NCBI RefSeq assembly: GCF_002078875.1
Contig: NC_034438.1
Location: 14,759,791-14,823,790 of the forward strand
Origin: Numida meleagris
Lineage: Eukaryota; Chordata; Aves; Galliformes; Numididae
Reading direction: 5' to 3'
Length of the DNA: 64,000 nucleotides
Positions 38,901 through 51,023 of this stretch are shown one piece after another. Position 1 is the first letter of the stretch, and the number at the start of each line of letters is the position of its first letter. The notes under the pieces were generated by a model that did no database searches, was not told the origin of the DNA, and was given only the letters and a program-made list of their open reading frames with translations. The translations under genes and the position numbers were made by a program.

Positions 38901-41900
38901 TGCCTCCATCTCACCTGACGCATGCAATCACACAGAAGGGCAGAATCCAGCACTGCACCGTCCTCTGTGTTATTTTTTACTCTCCTAAATCTGGGAAAAG
39001 AGAATGTATGAATTTGGGGGCTCAGCTTTCAGTACTGCTTTGAATCCTGTACTGAAATGCTTTACTTTCTCCATCCATCATAGAGGGAAATTGGACCTTG
39101 AAGAAGGTATTCTGGATAAAAGATAAAAATCAATGAATAGCACTTGATAATGCTAAGCCTTAGGTATGAAAATCCTTAATTTTATCTCCCTGTTAATAAC
39201 ATTAATGGCCCAGAGAATTCCTTTTCTGAAAGGGTGCATAACTGGAAAATAAAAAAGGAGTCTTTGGAACTGAGGAAATGGATAATCTCTTCTGAAAATG
39301 AATGAAGTGAAACACCAGTATTTTCTTAATCATACTCATTGAAACACTCAAGACTTCAAATAGCAGATTCCCATATCAGATTACCAATATACACGTTCAG
39401 AAACAAACTCCTTGGGACAATTAAGGACATTGGGAATCACAAGTCTCCCTAAATATAATTTCTGTGGTAAATGTTGGGCTTTCCATGTTGCTAGCTTTTC
39501 TGTTGCAAAGAACAAAGAAGGCATATAGACATTAAGATTAGAAAAGTATTAAATAATGTATGCTGTAATTGAAAAGTAAAAGCCAGGCAGCATCAAACTG
39601 TTCCAAGCATTATAATGGTTTTGGCTGTTCCTGAAAATGAGTCACAGTATTGCAGCAAATGCATGCTCACCAGCCTCGGTCTGCATAAAAATCTGTTGTG
39701 GTTTATGTAATTGTAAGTGACTCAGTTGTAGATCTGATGAAAAAAATACAGAATTGTCTCATATTGGAAGTACATTTCTTAGGAAATGGAAGTACAGCAC
39801 TTTTCCCAACATTTTCTGGAGGAGAAGGAGTAAGGAGGAAGTTTACACTGCTGAAGCATCCTGTCTCACAAGTAAAACTAAAATTGCAACAACTCTATAA
39901 ATAATAATGAACAATAAAAGTAAAATCAGAATGTTTTCTGGCACCCTACAATATTCCAGTTGAATAATATTCTTAATTCTTCTTGTAGGTAAACTTAAGA
40001 GTATGTTACTCTCTTCTTTACTGAAGCAAAGAAAAAATGCCAAAAAACAAAATCCTTCACAAAAAAAGAATTGCTGAACAAGAGACTGTCATGCAACTGG
40101 AGGTGTGATCTCAAAGCCAAATTCTGAACATAAAACAATGCAGTCCTGTATTCATTACGGTTCCTTTGGCATCCGCACCCTAATACAAAAATCAGTGGCT
40201 TTGAGAAGTGAAAGGGAATAATTTCCAAATAAACTGAACTAAAAATTAATCCTAGGACTTCACTGGGAATTTGATCGTTTTCAAAAAGTCATAAATTAAC
40301 TGTTCCCATATTGTCTTCCCTCATGGTTATGTTGCACTCCAGCCCCACAAAAACACACACAACACAAAACATATACAACATATATGGCTCTCATATATAG
40401 ATATAAACACATATATTTATATGGCTCTTACTTGCAGATAAATGATGATAAATAAATTCCAATAATTTGCTTATTAATTTATTAATTTATTTTTCCAAGC
40501 TAAGTAAATGATCCTGTATTGACACCAACAAGAATGACAGAAAAGAAAGCAATAATGGGGAAAGGAGAGGATAGAAGTGTGAATTAGGAATAGAAAGAAA
40601 AACAGAAAAGTCAAAGCTGCCATAAGAATTGTATTTCTGTGCATGATTTTTCTTACTGCAAAACACATTTCCCTATATTAAATGTTAAAACCAGTCCCTG
40701 ATCCTTTTATTTTTTCTATCTGAAGAAAGCAGACGTTTCTCTGACTTTGAAAAGCTGCATGTATATATTTTCCTTCTATAACTCTCACAGCAATCAAAAA
40801 ATATCTCACTCCATGGAACTGCTGTATTATCTCCAGAACACTTCTGGAAACACAATGATTAAATTCATCTGGAAATCAATTTGCTTGGCTATTAGTAAGC
40901 AACGTTCCATTACCACAAAGACCAAAAAGCCTGGCCACTTCACAGAGTTCACTAATAAGAAAGAATTATTACAGCACATCAGCATTGACCATTTTCCCAG
41001 CAATGAGCAGCAGTTTTATAGCGCTGTTAATATCTTTCTATTAGCTACTAGCTGCCGACACCGTAAAAGCAACTTCTTCCACCTCTTCTCTCACTGGTGG
41101 TTAGAAACACTTTTAAGTAATATGGCAAAACTGGCAAGGCTCAGGAAGGCCAAAGGTCTGATGTTAATATTCAGTGGAAATGAGATGGAAATACCAATGC
41201 AGAAAAATATTAAAAATCGTAGTTTGAATTTGATACTGAAATTTTGGAACAGGATACAGAAATAAGATCTACCTATCTGCTTGTCTTCAGGAATGAACAG
41301 GAAAGGCTCTTTTCATCCCAGATATGTATCAAACAAAGCACTGACACATCTCTGTGTGCACTGTAGCAGGTCCAAGAGGTTTGCAAAAAAAAAAAAAAAA
41401 AAACAAATAGTGAGACATTTCTCACCAAGAAGCCTGGAGGTCAGACCACTTATCTAGTGGAACAGATGAATTATGATAGTTGCCTGCTGTACAAAGTGGA
41501 ACTTCTTCCATGGATCAAAAAGGAGACAGTCATCTGATAATGTAGACTGTCCGCTTGGAATCACAGAAATGTGGCCAACTGGGTAATTCATTTGGTTCTT
41601 AAGCATTCAACATGACTTCTTTCACACTCTGGACACCGTTCTTTCTGGCATCTTTATCCCTCCCTCCTCCTCTACTTCAGTCAAAAATATTCAGATCTGA
41701 GTAGGTTTTTGCTCACTAGAGAGTTGTCATTAGTACCTTTCTATTTTTTTTATAAGTACTATATTGGTGCCCTTTAATTGGCATCCTCTTTTGAAAGCTC
41801 ATATTGGCAGAAAATGCCAGCTCCAATTATGCTACATTCTTAACACGACACTGCCAAAATTAAGGCAAGATTGGTATGCCACCTTTGTGTTACAACACAA

Positions 41901-43720
41901 GGTCAGACATTGCTACTTTTATTACACACACTGTCTGTTGTACACAAAAAATAGAAGAACAGAAAAAGAAATCCTAGTGGGTAAGAAATATGCAAGAGTT
42001 TAGCAGTGGAATTTTCCTTTCACTGGTTACAGCAGTCTCCTTACTTCTTTCTCCAAAAATGGTGGACAACATACATGGAACAAGAAACTCACTGCCGACT
42101 GAAACATTGAAAAAATTAAACATATTATTCCAAGAAACTGATGATCTCTGGCCTTATAGCTACCCAAGACTGTTGCATTTGTCATTATTTTTATATCGCT
42201 CATGGAATTGATAGGAAAAATTCATAGTATGAAGCAGCTTCAGGGAAATCCTGTGAGCTCCCCCACACTATTGTGTTTCCTAGAATCTTCTTCCTTCCTA
42301 CAAACTTGGTCATAACTGCACCTTGAATATAGCAAATCACTAAATTCAAGATGTTGTGATGAAAAATGAATGTAGACAAAATAAAACTTTGCTTTGATGG
42401 AAAACTCTGAGAGCTTTTTCCGAAATAGTACATGGTGTATTAAATGTCCCCTCAGAAGTACAGGTTACTATATGTATCTGAAACTTGTCTTCTCTTTAAA
42501 ATTTGATACAATCACTTTCAAAGCTATCTTCAAAATATTCCACATTGTGGGCCTGAAACCTAGAAGTCTGTCAAATGCTCCAAACGGATGACATAGGAAA
42601 CAACAATGCTCCCCAGAAGAACTGAGTATTTCACATAAAAAAACTCTGGAATTTCTTTAAAGTGTGCTTAACAAAATAATAACAAACATACCAAAATAAG
42701 ACACATCATGTTACACAACATGATTGCTGAAGGAAAAAAAAGTCAAAAGATATTTTTTTCCTAAGTAACTTGAGAAATAACATTTTTGAAACAGTATTTA
42801 ATTGGAAAGCATTACAAAGTTCTTGGAGAAATATTAATAGAAAGAATAGGTGGAAGAGTCAAAATCTAATTGGCTAAAAAACACAGTAATCTCAAATCCA
42901 CAGTAGATGGGGTGTTCATTTAACCCTGGACTTGGCATGGGCACAAGGAAGCAAGAACAGCAGGGCATCAGAAAGAGCTCATCTCCAACAGCTTAGTTAA
43001 GTTCTTAAAGACATGCTCCCTATCAGCTATAGAGATTGCTTCAGCCTCACTGATCTAACAGGAATAAACAGGATAAAAGGATATAGATGTGTGAATACTG
43101 CTGGATCAATGGCTTGCAATAGCTAATCCTCACTACAAGGGAAAATAACATCTGAGGGATCCCCTTTGGCCAGTGTAGATTCTCACCAACTCTTACTGGC
43201 AGTGTTCCTAAAACGCATTGAACATTGATAAATTTTAACTGTTGAAGAATCGTGCTGTAGCACCAGAGAAATCAATGACAACAATTAAATACAGGCATCA
43301 GATTATATTAGGTGTCATTCTGGATAGCTATCAACTATGTCAAGGTTATAAACCAATCTGCATTACCCTGAGAATGCCAAACCCCAACTGGTTTCCAATT
43401 TTAAAACTGCTGATTGTCTAGGAACTGGTTGAGACAGGACAATATAACCTTTTATCTTACAATATATGTAGGTGGCTTTTTTGAGATGTCAAGGGCACCA
43501 CAGCAAACAAACAACTGTGAAGGACGGGGAATCTTCAGCTGTCTACCAATTTCAGAAATCTCAGATTTGGAAGTCCACTTTGAGTTAGCTCGTAATTCTT
43601 TCCTTCAAGGAAATAAGCAGAGATGTAGCACATCAGGAACCAAGAAAAGATGTCATTTTCGGGGAGCTGGGGGTATACAGGACTGACAAAATCACCTAGG
43701 GTCAGAAGAGAGGTCCCTCA
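35907..43720. other. Intronic sequence, no gene seen
   Basis: AT-rich unique sequence. It contains a 172-codon plus-strand open frame at 40747-41265 (TTG start, no recognised domain), CA/TA-rich alternating sequence at about 40350-40425 and a 19-base A-run at 41385-41403. Confidence 0.5.
41385..41403. repeat. Poly-A tract, 19 bases
   Basis: An uninterrupted A-run after 'ggtttgc'. No retrocopy is recognised upstream. Confidence 0.9.
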
Positions 43721-43775
43721 TCAGCTGGACTTGATTATCTTCTGTTATCTTCTATCTATTCTATGATTTTATGAT
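43721..43775 (+). mobile_element. CR1 LINE 3' tail remnant
   Basis: The sequence 'cagctggacttgattatctt', then 'ctattctatgattttatgatc', matches the CR1 terminus including two terminal 8-mer copies. Only about 55 bases are recognisable. Confidence 0.6.
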
Positions 43776-44772
43776 CAGCGTAGGTCTGTTCCAAAGGAGC
43801 CATTTTGTTTTATCTGATAGAAACTGCATTTAAAACTGGACTCCAGTATAAAAAAAATTGTATAAAGTAAAAGAAATACTACCAGAGTGCACTATAAATT
43901 GTAATAATGACATCCAAAATAGAATCAGATTTCAAAGAACTGCATACAACATGATATGTCATGCGCTGTTCTGAAGGTGTGTAGATTTTACCTTAGCCTT
44001 TTGAATACAATACTTCACTTTTTGAGCCATTTTGCCTCAGTATTTGTTCTTATACTGAGACTTATAGTATAATTACCTATACTATACTTATACTATACTG
44101 ATAGTGAATAGTTATCAGGGCAGCAGATCTGTTCAGTATTAGACTACTCATTATTTTTCTGTGATTACTGACAGTTTATCCCATTGCACTGTCATCTGGA
44201 GATAGATTAAGTCACCAAGCTCCTTCAGAGATATGATTTTCATGCTTTTTTCTTAAAACTTCACACTGAGAACTTAAGGAGAAAAGCCTTATTAAGATGT
44301 GCTTTTTTCATTAGTAAAATTTTTTTTTTCTACTTGCTATGGCTAGTTAAGAAAACTGAAAGTCTGATGATAGGCCAAATCATGTGAAGATTTTGATATG
44401 CTTCTACTTATTTAGGAGTTATTATAATTGATTTTGTTCTACCTACCCAGTAGTGCTCACCACCACCAACCGTGAGCAAATTAAATTTTCTCCACACATC
44501 TAAGAAATATATAGTAATTCTTCCAAAGCACATGAAGTATAATGTATAAAGCTGTATTTCAAGTACAAATACTTGATTGGCCATGGAAATCAATATGAAA
44601 AGCCAGAATCTGGCCTAAATCATTCTTTTTCTGCTTCTTTGGATATATTCTGAAAACATCTAAGGTAACAGAATGATAGCAGTATCACTGCAAGGCTCTG
44701 ATACTATCTGAGAACTGGAAGAGACCATGCCAGTTACCTGCTTCACATTTTACTTAAAAATAAGAGCAACTT

Positions 44773-44792
44773 AAAAAAAAAAAAAAAAAAAA
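44773..44792. repeat. Poly-A tract, 20 bases
   Basis: An uninterrupted A-run followed by 'gaaagatt'. No linked retrocopy is recognised. Confidence 0.9.
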
Positions 44793-45780
44793 GAAAGATT
44801 AGATTAGTCTGTTTCAAATTTAAAAGAGCTTTTCAGTAGACATATCTACATTTTCGCTTGCAAACAAATGAAGCAGGTCACCAAGATAAATCTTGATTAG
44901 ATTCAAGAGTTTCCAGTAATTTCAGTAATGTGGAAAGTTCTCCAATTTTCATCAGTGCAGTCTTACTGAACTTAGTTGAGATGAACAGACTGGAACACTG
45001 AATACAAAATACTATAAGACAAAAATAAATGAGCTTCGTCTTTTCATTCTCTCCAGCTCATATGCCTTAATTCTCCTAAACACAGGCAAGTTCTCAGTGC
45101 TAGTGGTGGCTAGGAGCTGGAGATCAGCTCTAGTAACCAACTCCAAGAACACCCCTCAGTTGCATATTTTGACATCTTGCCCTCCAGTGCTTAATGTGTG
45201 TCTGGGCTTCTTGCCCAGTTTTTGGGAAGAGATGGACAGTTCACATGGTGCTGCTTAGTATCGTAATGGGGAGCACAGAACTGCTGACATCAAGTTGATA
45301 TTATGTCAGGGCTGCGGCAGTGCCCTTCCTGTGTGTGTCACGAGACACTCACTCCATATATACCCGTATAATCACCACATATACCTGTGATGCTCCAATG
45401 CTGTGCAAATGCCACATCTATTAGGCACTGCAGCCAGCACCATGAACAGGTTTTGGTTTGGCAAAGCAGCAAGCCAGCGTAGCCAACATCCCTGGCCAAC
45501 CCTGCCACAAGCCCATCCCGCTGCCGGGGCAGAGGAATGCCATGCCTCCCACCTGCTTTCAAGACATCTGCAGATAATGCAGGGGGTTTTCTTGGGTTTG
45601 TTTCCCTTTGTAAAATAAGGCACAGACACTATAGTTAAAGATGTTTAATGAGGAATGAACTCGAGGTGACAACTCCATGTAGTTTAGGTTTTGTCTGGGG
45701 TGGCCTTACAAAATATCCAATTAAAATTTCTTAATTTGTTTAGTTAAAAAACTGTTTTTCTCTCTTTCATTTCAAACTGT

Positions 45781-45806
45781 AAAAAAAAAAGAAAGAAAGA
45801 AAGAAA
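45781..45806. repeat. A-run and GAAA microsatellite
   Basis: Ten A followed by four GAAA units. Confidence 0.9.
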
Positions 45807-46339
45807 TACGAGTATCTTTTGGAATGCTTAATTGCAATAATCTAATTAAAAATCTTCATTAAAATCTCTTCTGTTTTGTATCTTCCGCTACAGGAATGGA
45901 CTCAAAGCTACAAAGTCAGCAACAGTTTTTGCACCAGCTCTGACCTTTCGCCTCCACTGCCTGTGAGCACACAGTATTGGCTTTCTCTCTTCCCATAGTT
46001 GTTCCACAAAATAAATAAAAACGTGGGCGACCAAAAAGAAGCGGCAGAATAGATGTCTGAGAGCCTATTTCTTAGTGTGAAGAAAATGAACACCCGGAGG
46101 ACACTCAAGTGCATCTGTAGCTCAATTTAAAAATAAACTGTGGTTTGATTAAATTTACTAATCAGAAATGTGAAGAAGTTAAAAAATACTTAATGGATTT
46201 GAATCTCTGTATTCCAAAATCATATTTCAAGCATAAAATATTCAGAAAAAAAGGAGAGAGTCGTGCCCTGAAACAGTATCTCTGCCTACTTTGCTAAGGA
46301 ACTGAAATACTGCATAGTCAAAATTTTATACACAATTGG

Positions 46340-46354
46340 AAAAAAAAAAAAAAA
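46340..46354. repeat. Poly-A tract, 15 bases
   Basis: An uninterrupted A-run between 'cacaattgg' and 'caggct'. Confidence 0.9.
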
Positions 46355-49300
46355 CAGGCTAAGGCCAGATGAAGGCTAATAAGTCTTCAGAATGTCTTGA
46401 GAGAAAACATCAGACATTATGATTTCCAGTGTAAATTCCCTCAGAGTCCTAAACTGTTTAAATTGACTAGAAATAGGTCTAAGTCATGATTTCTGTGAGG
46501 ATTAGCCATTCTCTCCAAAAGAAAAATATGAAAATACAGCAAACCAAAAAAATATTTGCCCATAAAATTAATAAAACCACTATTTAACAGCTAAGGAGAT
46601 GTTACATTGAATACACTTTGTCTTAGAATTCAGAGATACATTTTCTTGTGAGGTGCGAGGTGTCTGGTCTTACTTTGTTTTCATCAGAGTGATTCTCCCC
46701 AGTATTAGAGACAAGAGGGCAGTCAGACAACAAGCCAACGGTACTGAGCTTCCAGCCACAAACTGTGCAGCAGAGTCAATTCAGAAAAGTCTAGGTAACA
46801 GTCAGCCCTATCATTTCTACAGTTTTAACACTGCTTAGACTAAGAGATGGTACTCATGGGAAACATCACATCTGAGCTTTTGGTTCGGTTTTCCAGACAG
46901 CAGCAGCTAACAAAAATCACAAGGTATAGAAAAAAAAGTCATTTAGGGACATGAAGTTGCTTGCCCCTTCTCTCTCTAGATATTCTCTTTTTCCCCTTCC
47001 TCTCCTTTCACATAGATTTAGCATGCATCATGAGTAATACATTACTAGTTTTTAAAGTATATTTAGCACTGGAACACAGAGCTAGAGATGCAATGCTGCT
47101 CCAAAAAGCTTACTGTCAAAGATCAAAAAAGGAGAACTAAAGGAAAACAAAACTCCTTAAGCATGTGTAATAATCCTGAAAGTCAAGCATTAAATATCCA
47201 AGCCAGAGCTTTTTTATGATTTCATCAAAAAACATTTTACATCGGTGAAGAATTATTTTATACTGCTCAGATGACAATCTAATTCTAGGCTAAATTTTTC
47301 TAATTCTGAATTACATAATCATTACTTCTGAAGAGCATCATGATATACTTCACATCAGAGGAAAACTTCTTGAGAAACTGGAAGGAAAACCATAGGACCA
47401 GGCTCGTGGTACACTTGGAACTACAACTTTTAAAACTTTTAAACCAAGCAACTAATTTCTTATTGAGATAACTAAGGAAGGAGTACAAAATGTAGTTTTA
47501 GGCAATTGTTTATGCTGAATTATTTACGGTGAATTTCTGACTCAAATATTTAACCAGTCATTTTTCCTTGTCTGTTCAAAACCAAGAAAAACTGATTGAC
47601 TAGATAAGGCACCTTAAGGTCGCTGTGAGGTCAAACAAGAAATCATTCACATGTCACTGCAGCAAGTGACATCAACAATTATGCTACTTTACTGCTACAA
47701 TAATTTTCCAACTCTTAGTTCTAAATAGGCTGTTAAATAGTCACATGTAGCTTTAAAATTAACATGCAGCTGAAGAGTTTGTGTACTAAGCTGCATTTAA
47801 CTACTCAGACCATGTTCACTTTAAACAAAAGATCCATACATATCTAAAAAGAGGGAGAGAGAATTTCCCAAAAGCACAATCCAAAGTTGTCCAATTGACT
47901 TTACTGCCCTTAAGAGTATTAGTAATTGGCTGAAGCAGACTGAATGCGAATTGCTGTGTCACAGGAAAACACCCCATATATCTGCTTTCAAATGCTACCA
48001 ATTCAAATCATCTGGCTGAGGGAAAAGCAAATCACTTCCTCCACAAGTGTAAACTTATTCAATTGCTAAACAAAAGTTGATAAGAACTACTGAGTCAATA
48101 TTAATTATTTTAATAAACAGAAAAACAGTAGAATTGAAACCTTCAACACTAAGGTTTTATTTTCACAAGCTTCCATGGGGATAATGATGGGAAGATTAAA
48201 TAGAAAGGAAGAATGCATGTACAGTTCAACTAGAATTTTTTTTGAAATTATTTTGAAAATAAGCTTCATTGATTTGCTTTCATAAAAAAAAGTTTCAGTG
48301 TTACTAATTCTAACCATGCAAGGTATCTTTATAGTTTCATTTCCAGTGTCTGGCAGTTACTTTGCCAATTAAGAGCCCCAATAAACAGATTGAATTTTTT
48401 AAAAAACTGCTTTTAAAAGATCCATCAGAACACACATTCGTGATACCCAAACATTAACAGTGATACAAATAAAAATATACATAAGGCTAAGATGTGTATT
48501 CAGTTACTAAAAATGTCACATTATAAAAAGGACAAATAATACCACATTTATGATACACTAGATTGGTCAGGCCATCAACAAAATAAATGATGGTTTAAAG
48601 ATTTATGTGATAGTTTAAAGTTTACATGATTAATACTGAAGGAAAGCCAGTGTTTGGCTTAGTTCACTGGAAAGTTTCTGTAAGAAAAGAGTGTCTCACC
48701 CTTGAGAAGATATATGAAATCCAACAAACCACTCAAGTGTTGATTACAGCAAGGTATGACTATTTAAGTTACTTGTCTATAGACAACAGCTTAAACTTTC
48801 TTGGCAATCAAAATAATGCAGCAATTCTAAAAGTTATTCCTCGCCCTTTGAAATCACATTTCAACTGTACATTTTTCCACTTTTCCTTGTTAAAAACATA
48901 GCCAACATCAAACTTACCATGACAGAAAACAATTTTCAGGTGAAATTCTCAGTCAGTTTTGCAACAGATGAAGTCAAATTCATGTTTCTGGTTGAAGAAT
49001 TGATCAACTTAAGGACCACTACTACACATTTTTTCAATACCGTGCTTCAGAAATCCCACAGTAAGGCAGTGTTACAAACAGATTCATTCTGAATTATGCA
49101 TGACACCATTCTCTCCAGTTTCAGATTCTGGCCATTAATCTTGTACGTCACCATCTTAAAGGTATGAAAAAAAGCATTAGCAAAGAGAAAAGACTTTGCT
49201 GTCATAATCCTTTGAATATGTTCAGCCAAGCAAGGTAAATTGTGCATGAAGAATTTATCTGGAGATAGAAAAACTGTAAATTGAACAGTTTTCTTTGGTT

Positions 49301-49400
49301 TTTGTTGAGAGGTATGTAGGCACTTTTAGGAACCCTCACACTTGGAGATTATTCACATGAATATGTGCATGCATAGTTGTTCAAGTTGCTTCAATATTTT

Positions 49401-49415
49401 CTCCCTTTTTTTTCT

Positions 49416-49461
<46 letters not shown>
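49401..49461. repeat. Pyrimidine tract with 44-base poly-T
   Basis: CTCCC, a T-run, TCTCC, then 44 uninterrupted T (49418-49461). This is by far the longest homopolymer in the window. On the HCN1 sense strand it is a 44-base poly-A directly after the GC-rich island at 49470-49900, which makes a retroposed poly-A tail one explanation. Confidence 0.93.
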
Positions 49462-49464
<3 letters not shown>

Positions 49465-49469
49465 GTTTC

Positions 49470-49900
49470 ATCTTTCCACTTTTCTACAGGCAGCATGGTG
49501 CCCAATGCTCTGGCAAGGTAACAGCTGTCCTATCACAATCAGCCACCCTTTCAGCTTTTTACAGACGGTTTCTCCCAGGCAGCCATGGATCCCATTACCC
49601 CAGCTTCTCAGCCGGTAGCACCCACGTGGGTGAAGAGAGGGATCTCCAGAGATGCATATCCACTCAACACCAAGATTGTAATAATACTCAGCACCTCCTG
49701 GAAGTAGTTCATGCCAGATCAGTAATGCTGCATACTGACTGTAAAGAAAGGCAGTGCAACTACAAAGTGCCGTATCAAGGTAAGCAGATGCACAGTTTGT
49801 TTTGCTGCTATTGGTTCTGAAAGCAAAGGAGCTGAAAAAAAGAGCTGTTTTGAGATAACAGTAAGAGGAAAAGACTATGAGCCTAGATGTATGGAAGGGC
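49470..49900. other. GC-richer island open on both strands beside poly-T
   Basis: This block is richer in G and C than the surrounding intron. A plus-strand frame is open from the poly-T to 49820. A minus-strand frame is open from about 49896 down to a TGA near 49470, about 140 codons with no ATG. The minus strand then runs AACTGTA into poly-A. On the plus strand, 49490-49779 is flanked by an acceptor-like 'cttttctacag' and a donor-like AAG|GTAAGC. I recognise no protein family on either strand. It could be a retrocopy, an exon of an antisense RNA, or chance. Confidence 0.3.
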
Positions 49901-51009
49901 TATGTCAAAGTACATGTCTGGGTTAAAGAAGATGAAAGCAGTGAGGAAGAGAGCACGCTCTCCATGCAGGATTGTGTGAACAGCACAGCAGTTCAATTGC
50001 AGCTTTAATTCTTGCTCAGCAGCAAGGAGCACAGTGCTTTCAATCTCTGAATTAGGTTATTTGCTCATTCTTTTCAGGTTACAACTATATTTAAATCATA
50101 CATTACACATATGGGATGTGAGATAATGTCATGGAATAAACTCGATGAAATTCAGGTTTCTTTCCATGAAATTTAGGCTAGAAATAACTCAGAATGTAAC
50201 TTACAGTTGGAAAAGCAATATCTACACTGTCAACCCAGCTCCTCAGCAGTCTCTAAGTAGGTTTATACTGTTGCCTCTTTCTGCCTAAGTGGTTAATTTA
50301 GACCACTTTAGCTTTCTAAAGTAGAATCCTGCTCCTAATTAACTATTAAACTCTTATTCCATTGTCCTCAGTGAGAGTCAGCAACTTCTCAAACAAGTAG
50401 CATCCTAAGTATTTTATTGAGTTAGAAGGTAGTTAAATTTGATCAAAATCAGAACATGATTCTCAGCCTACTGATAGGTGGTGCATTGGTATTATTTCCC
50501 TGCTCTTATTTGACAAAGTGCCCAGATAAATTAAGGAGCACGACATGAGTGAGGAAGGGTGATGAGGCAGGCTGGTCTGCCCAGTCTCATTTTTCTGCCT
50601 CTGAGACTTGAGACAACTGAGGTAATGCCATCCGAAAAATCCACATTAATTAAAGCCTGCAGTTTCACAAACACAGTGTTCTACACAGAGAGAGGAACAT
50701 ATTGGTGGGTTGGTTTTATTTTATTGCTTTTTTAATTTCTTCTTTAATTTAAAAAGATGTTCACAGCAACCAACAACTTTCCCCATGAAGTAAATGACAA
50801 AACTGTATCAACTTTAAACTTATATAGCCTACCCTTTAATACATGATTACTTAAGAAGTTAAATGCTTCTTGAAGCCAAATGTTACGAAAAAGTTAAAAT
50901 TGTTCACACCCAGCTTCTGACCATCAGCTTTTATTTTTCCAGTATAATTTCCTCCTCAACTTTCAATTAGTAATTATTAGCAATGTAAAGACATCTTGTT
51001 GCATTCTTT

Positions 51010-51023
51010 AAAAAAAAAAAAAA
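51010..51023. repeat. Poly-A tract, 14 bases
   Basis: An uninterrupted A-run between 'gcattcttt' and 'ttgcc'. Confidence 0.9.

Larger units (their letters stand above)
43776..49400. other. Intronic sequence, no gene seen
   Basis: AT-rich. It contains a short TATAC/TACTA tandem at about 44060-44105, A-runs at 44773-44792 and 46340-46354, a GAAA microsatellite at 45781-45806 and a GC-rich unassigned island at about 45300-45560. Confidence 0.5.

Noticed and set aside
40360..40425. CA/TA-rich stretch with two 'atatatggctct'-like units as a regulatory repeat
   Set aside because: Low-complexity alternating sequence with only two imperfect units; no support for function.
40747..41265. 172-codon plus-strand open frame as a gene
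   Set aside because: It starts at TTG, not ATG, has AT-driven composition rich in N, K, I, S and F, and shows no domain or splice context.
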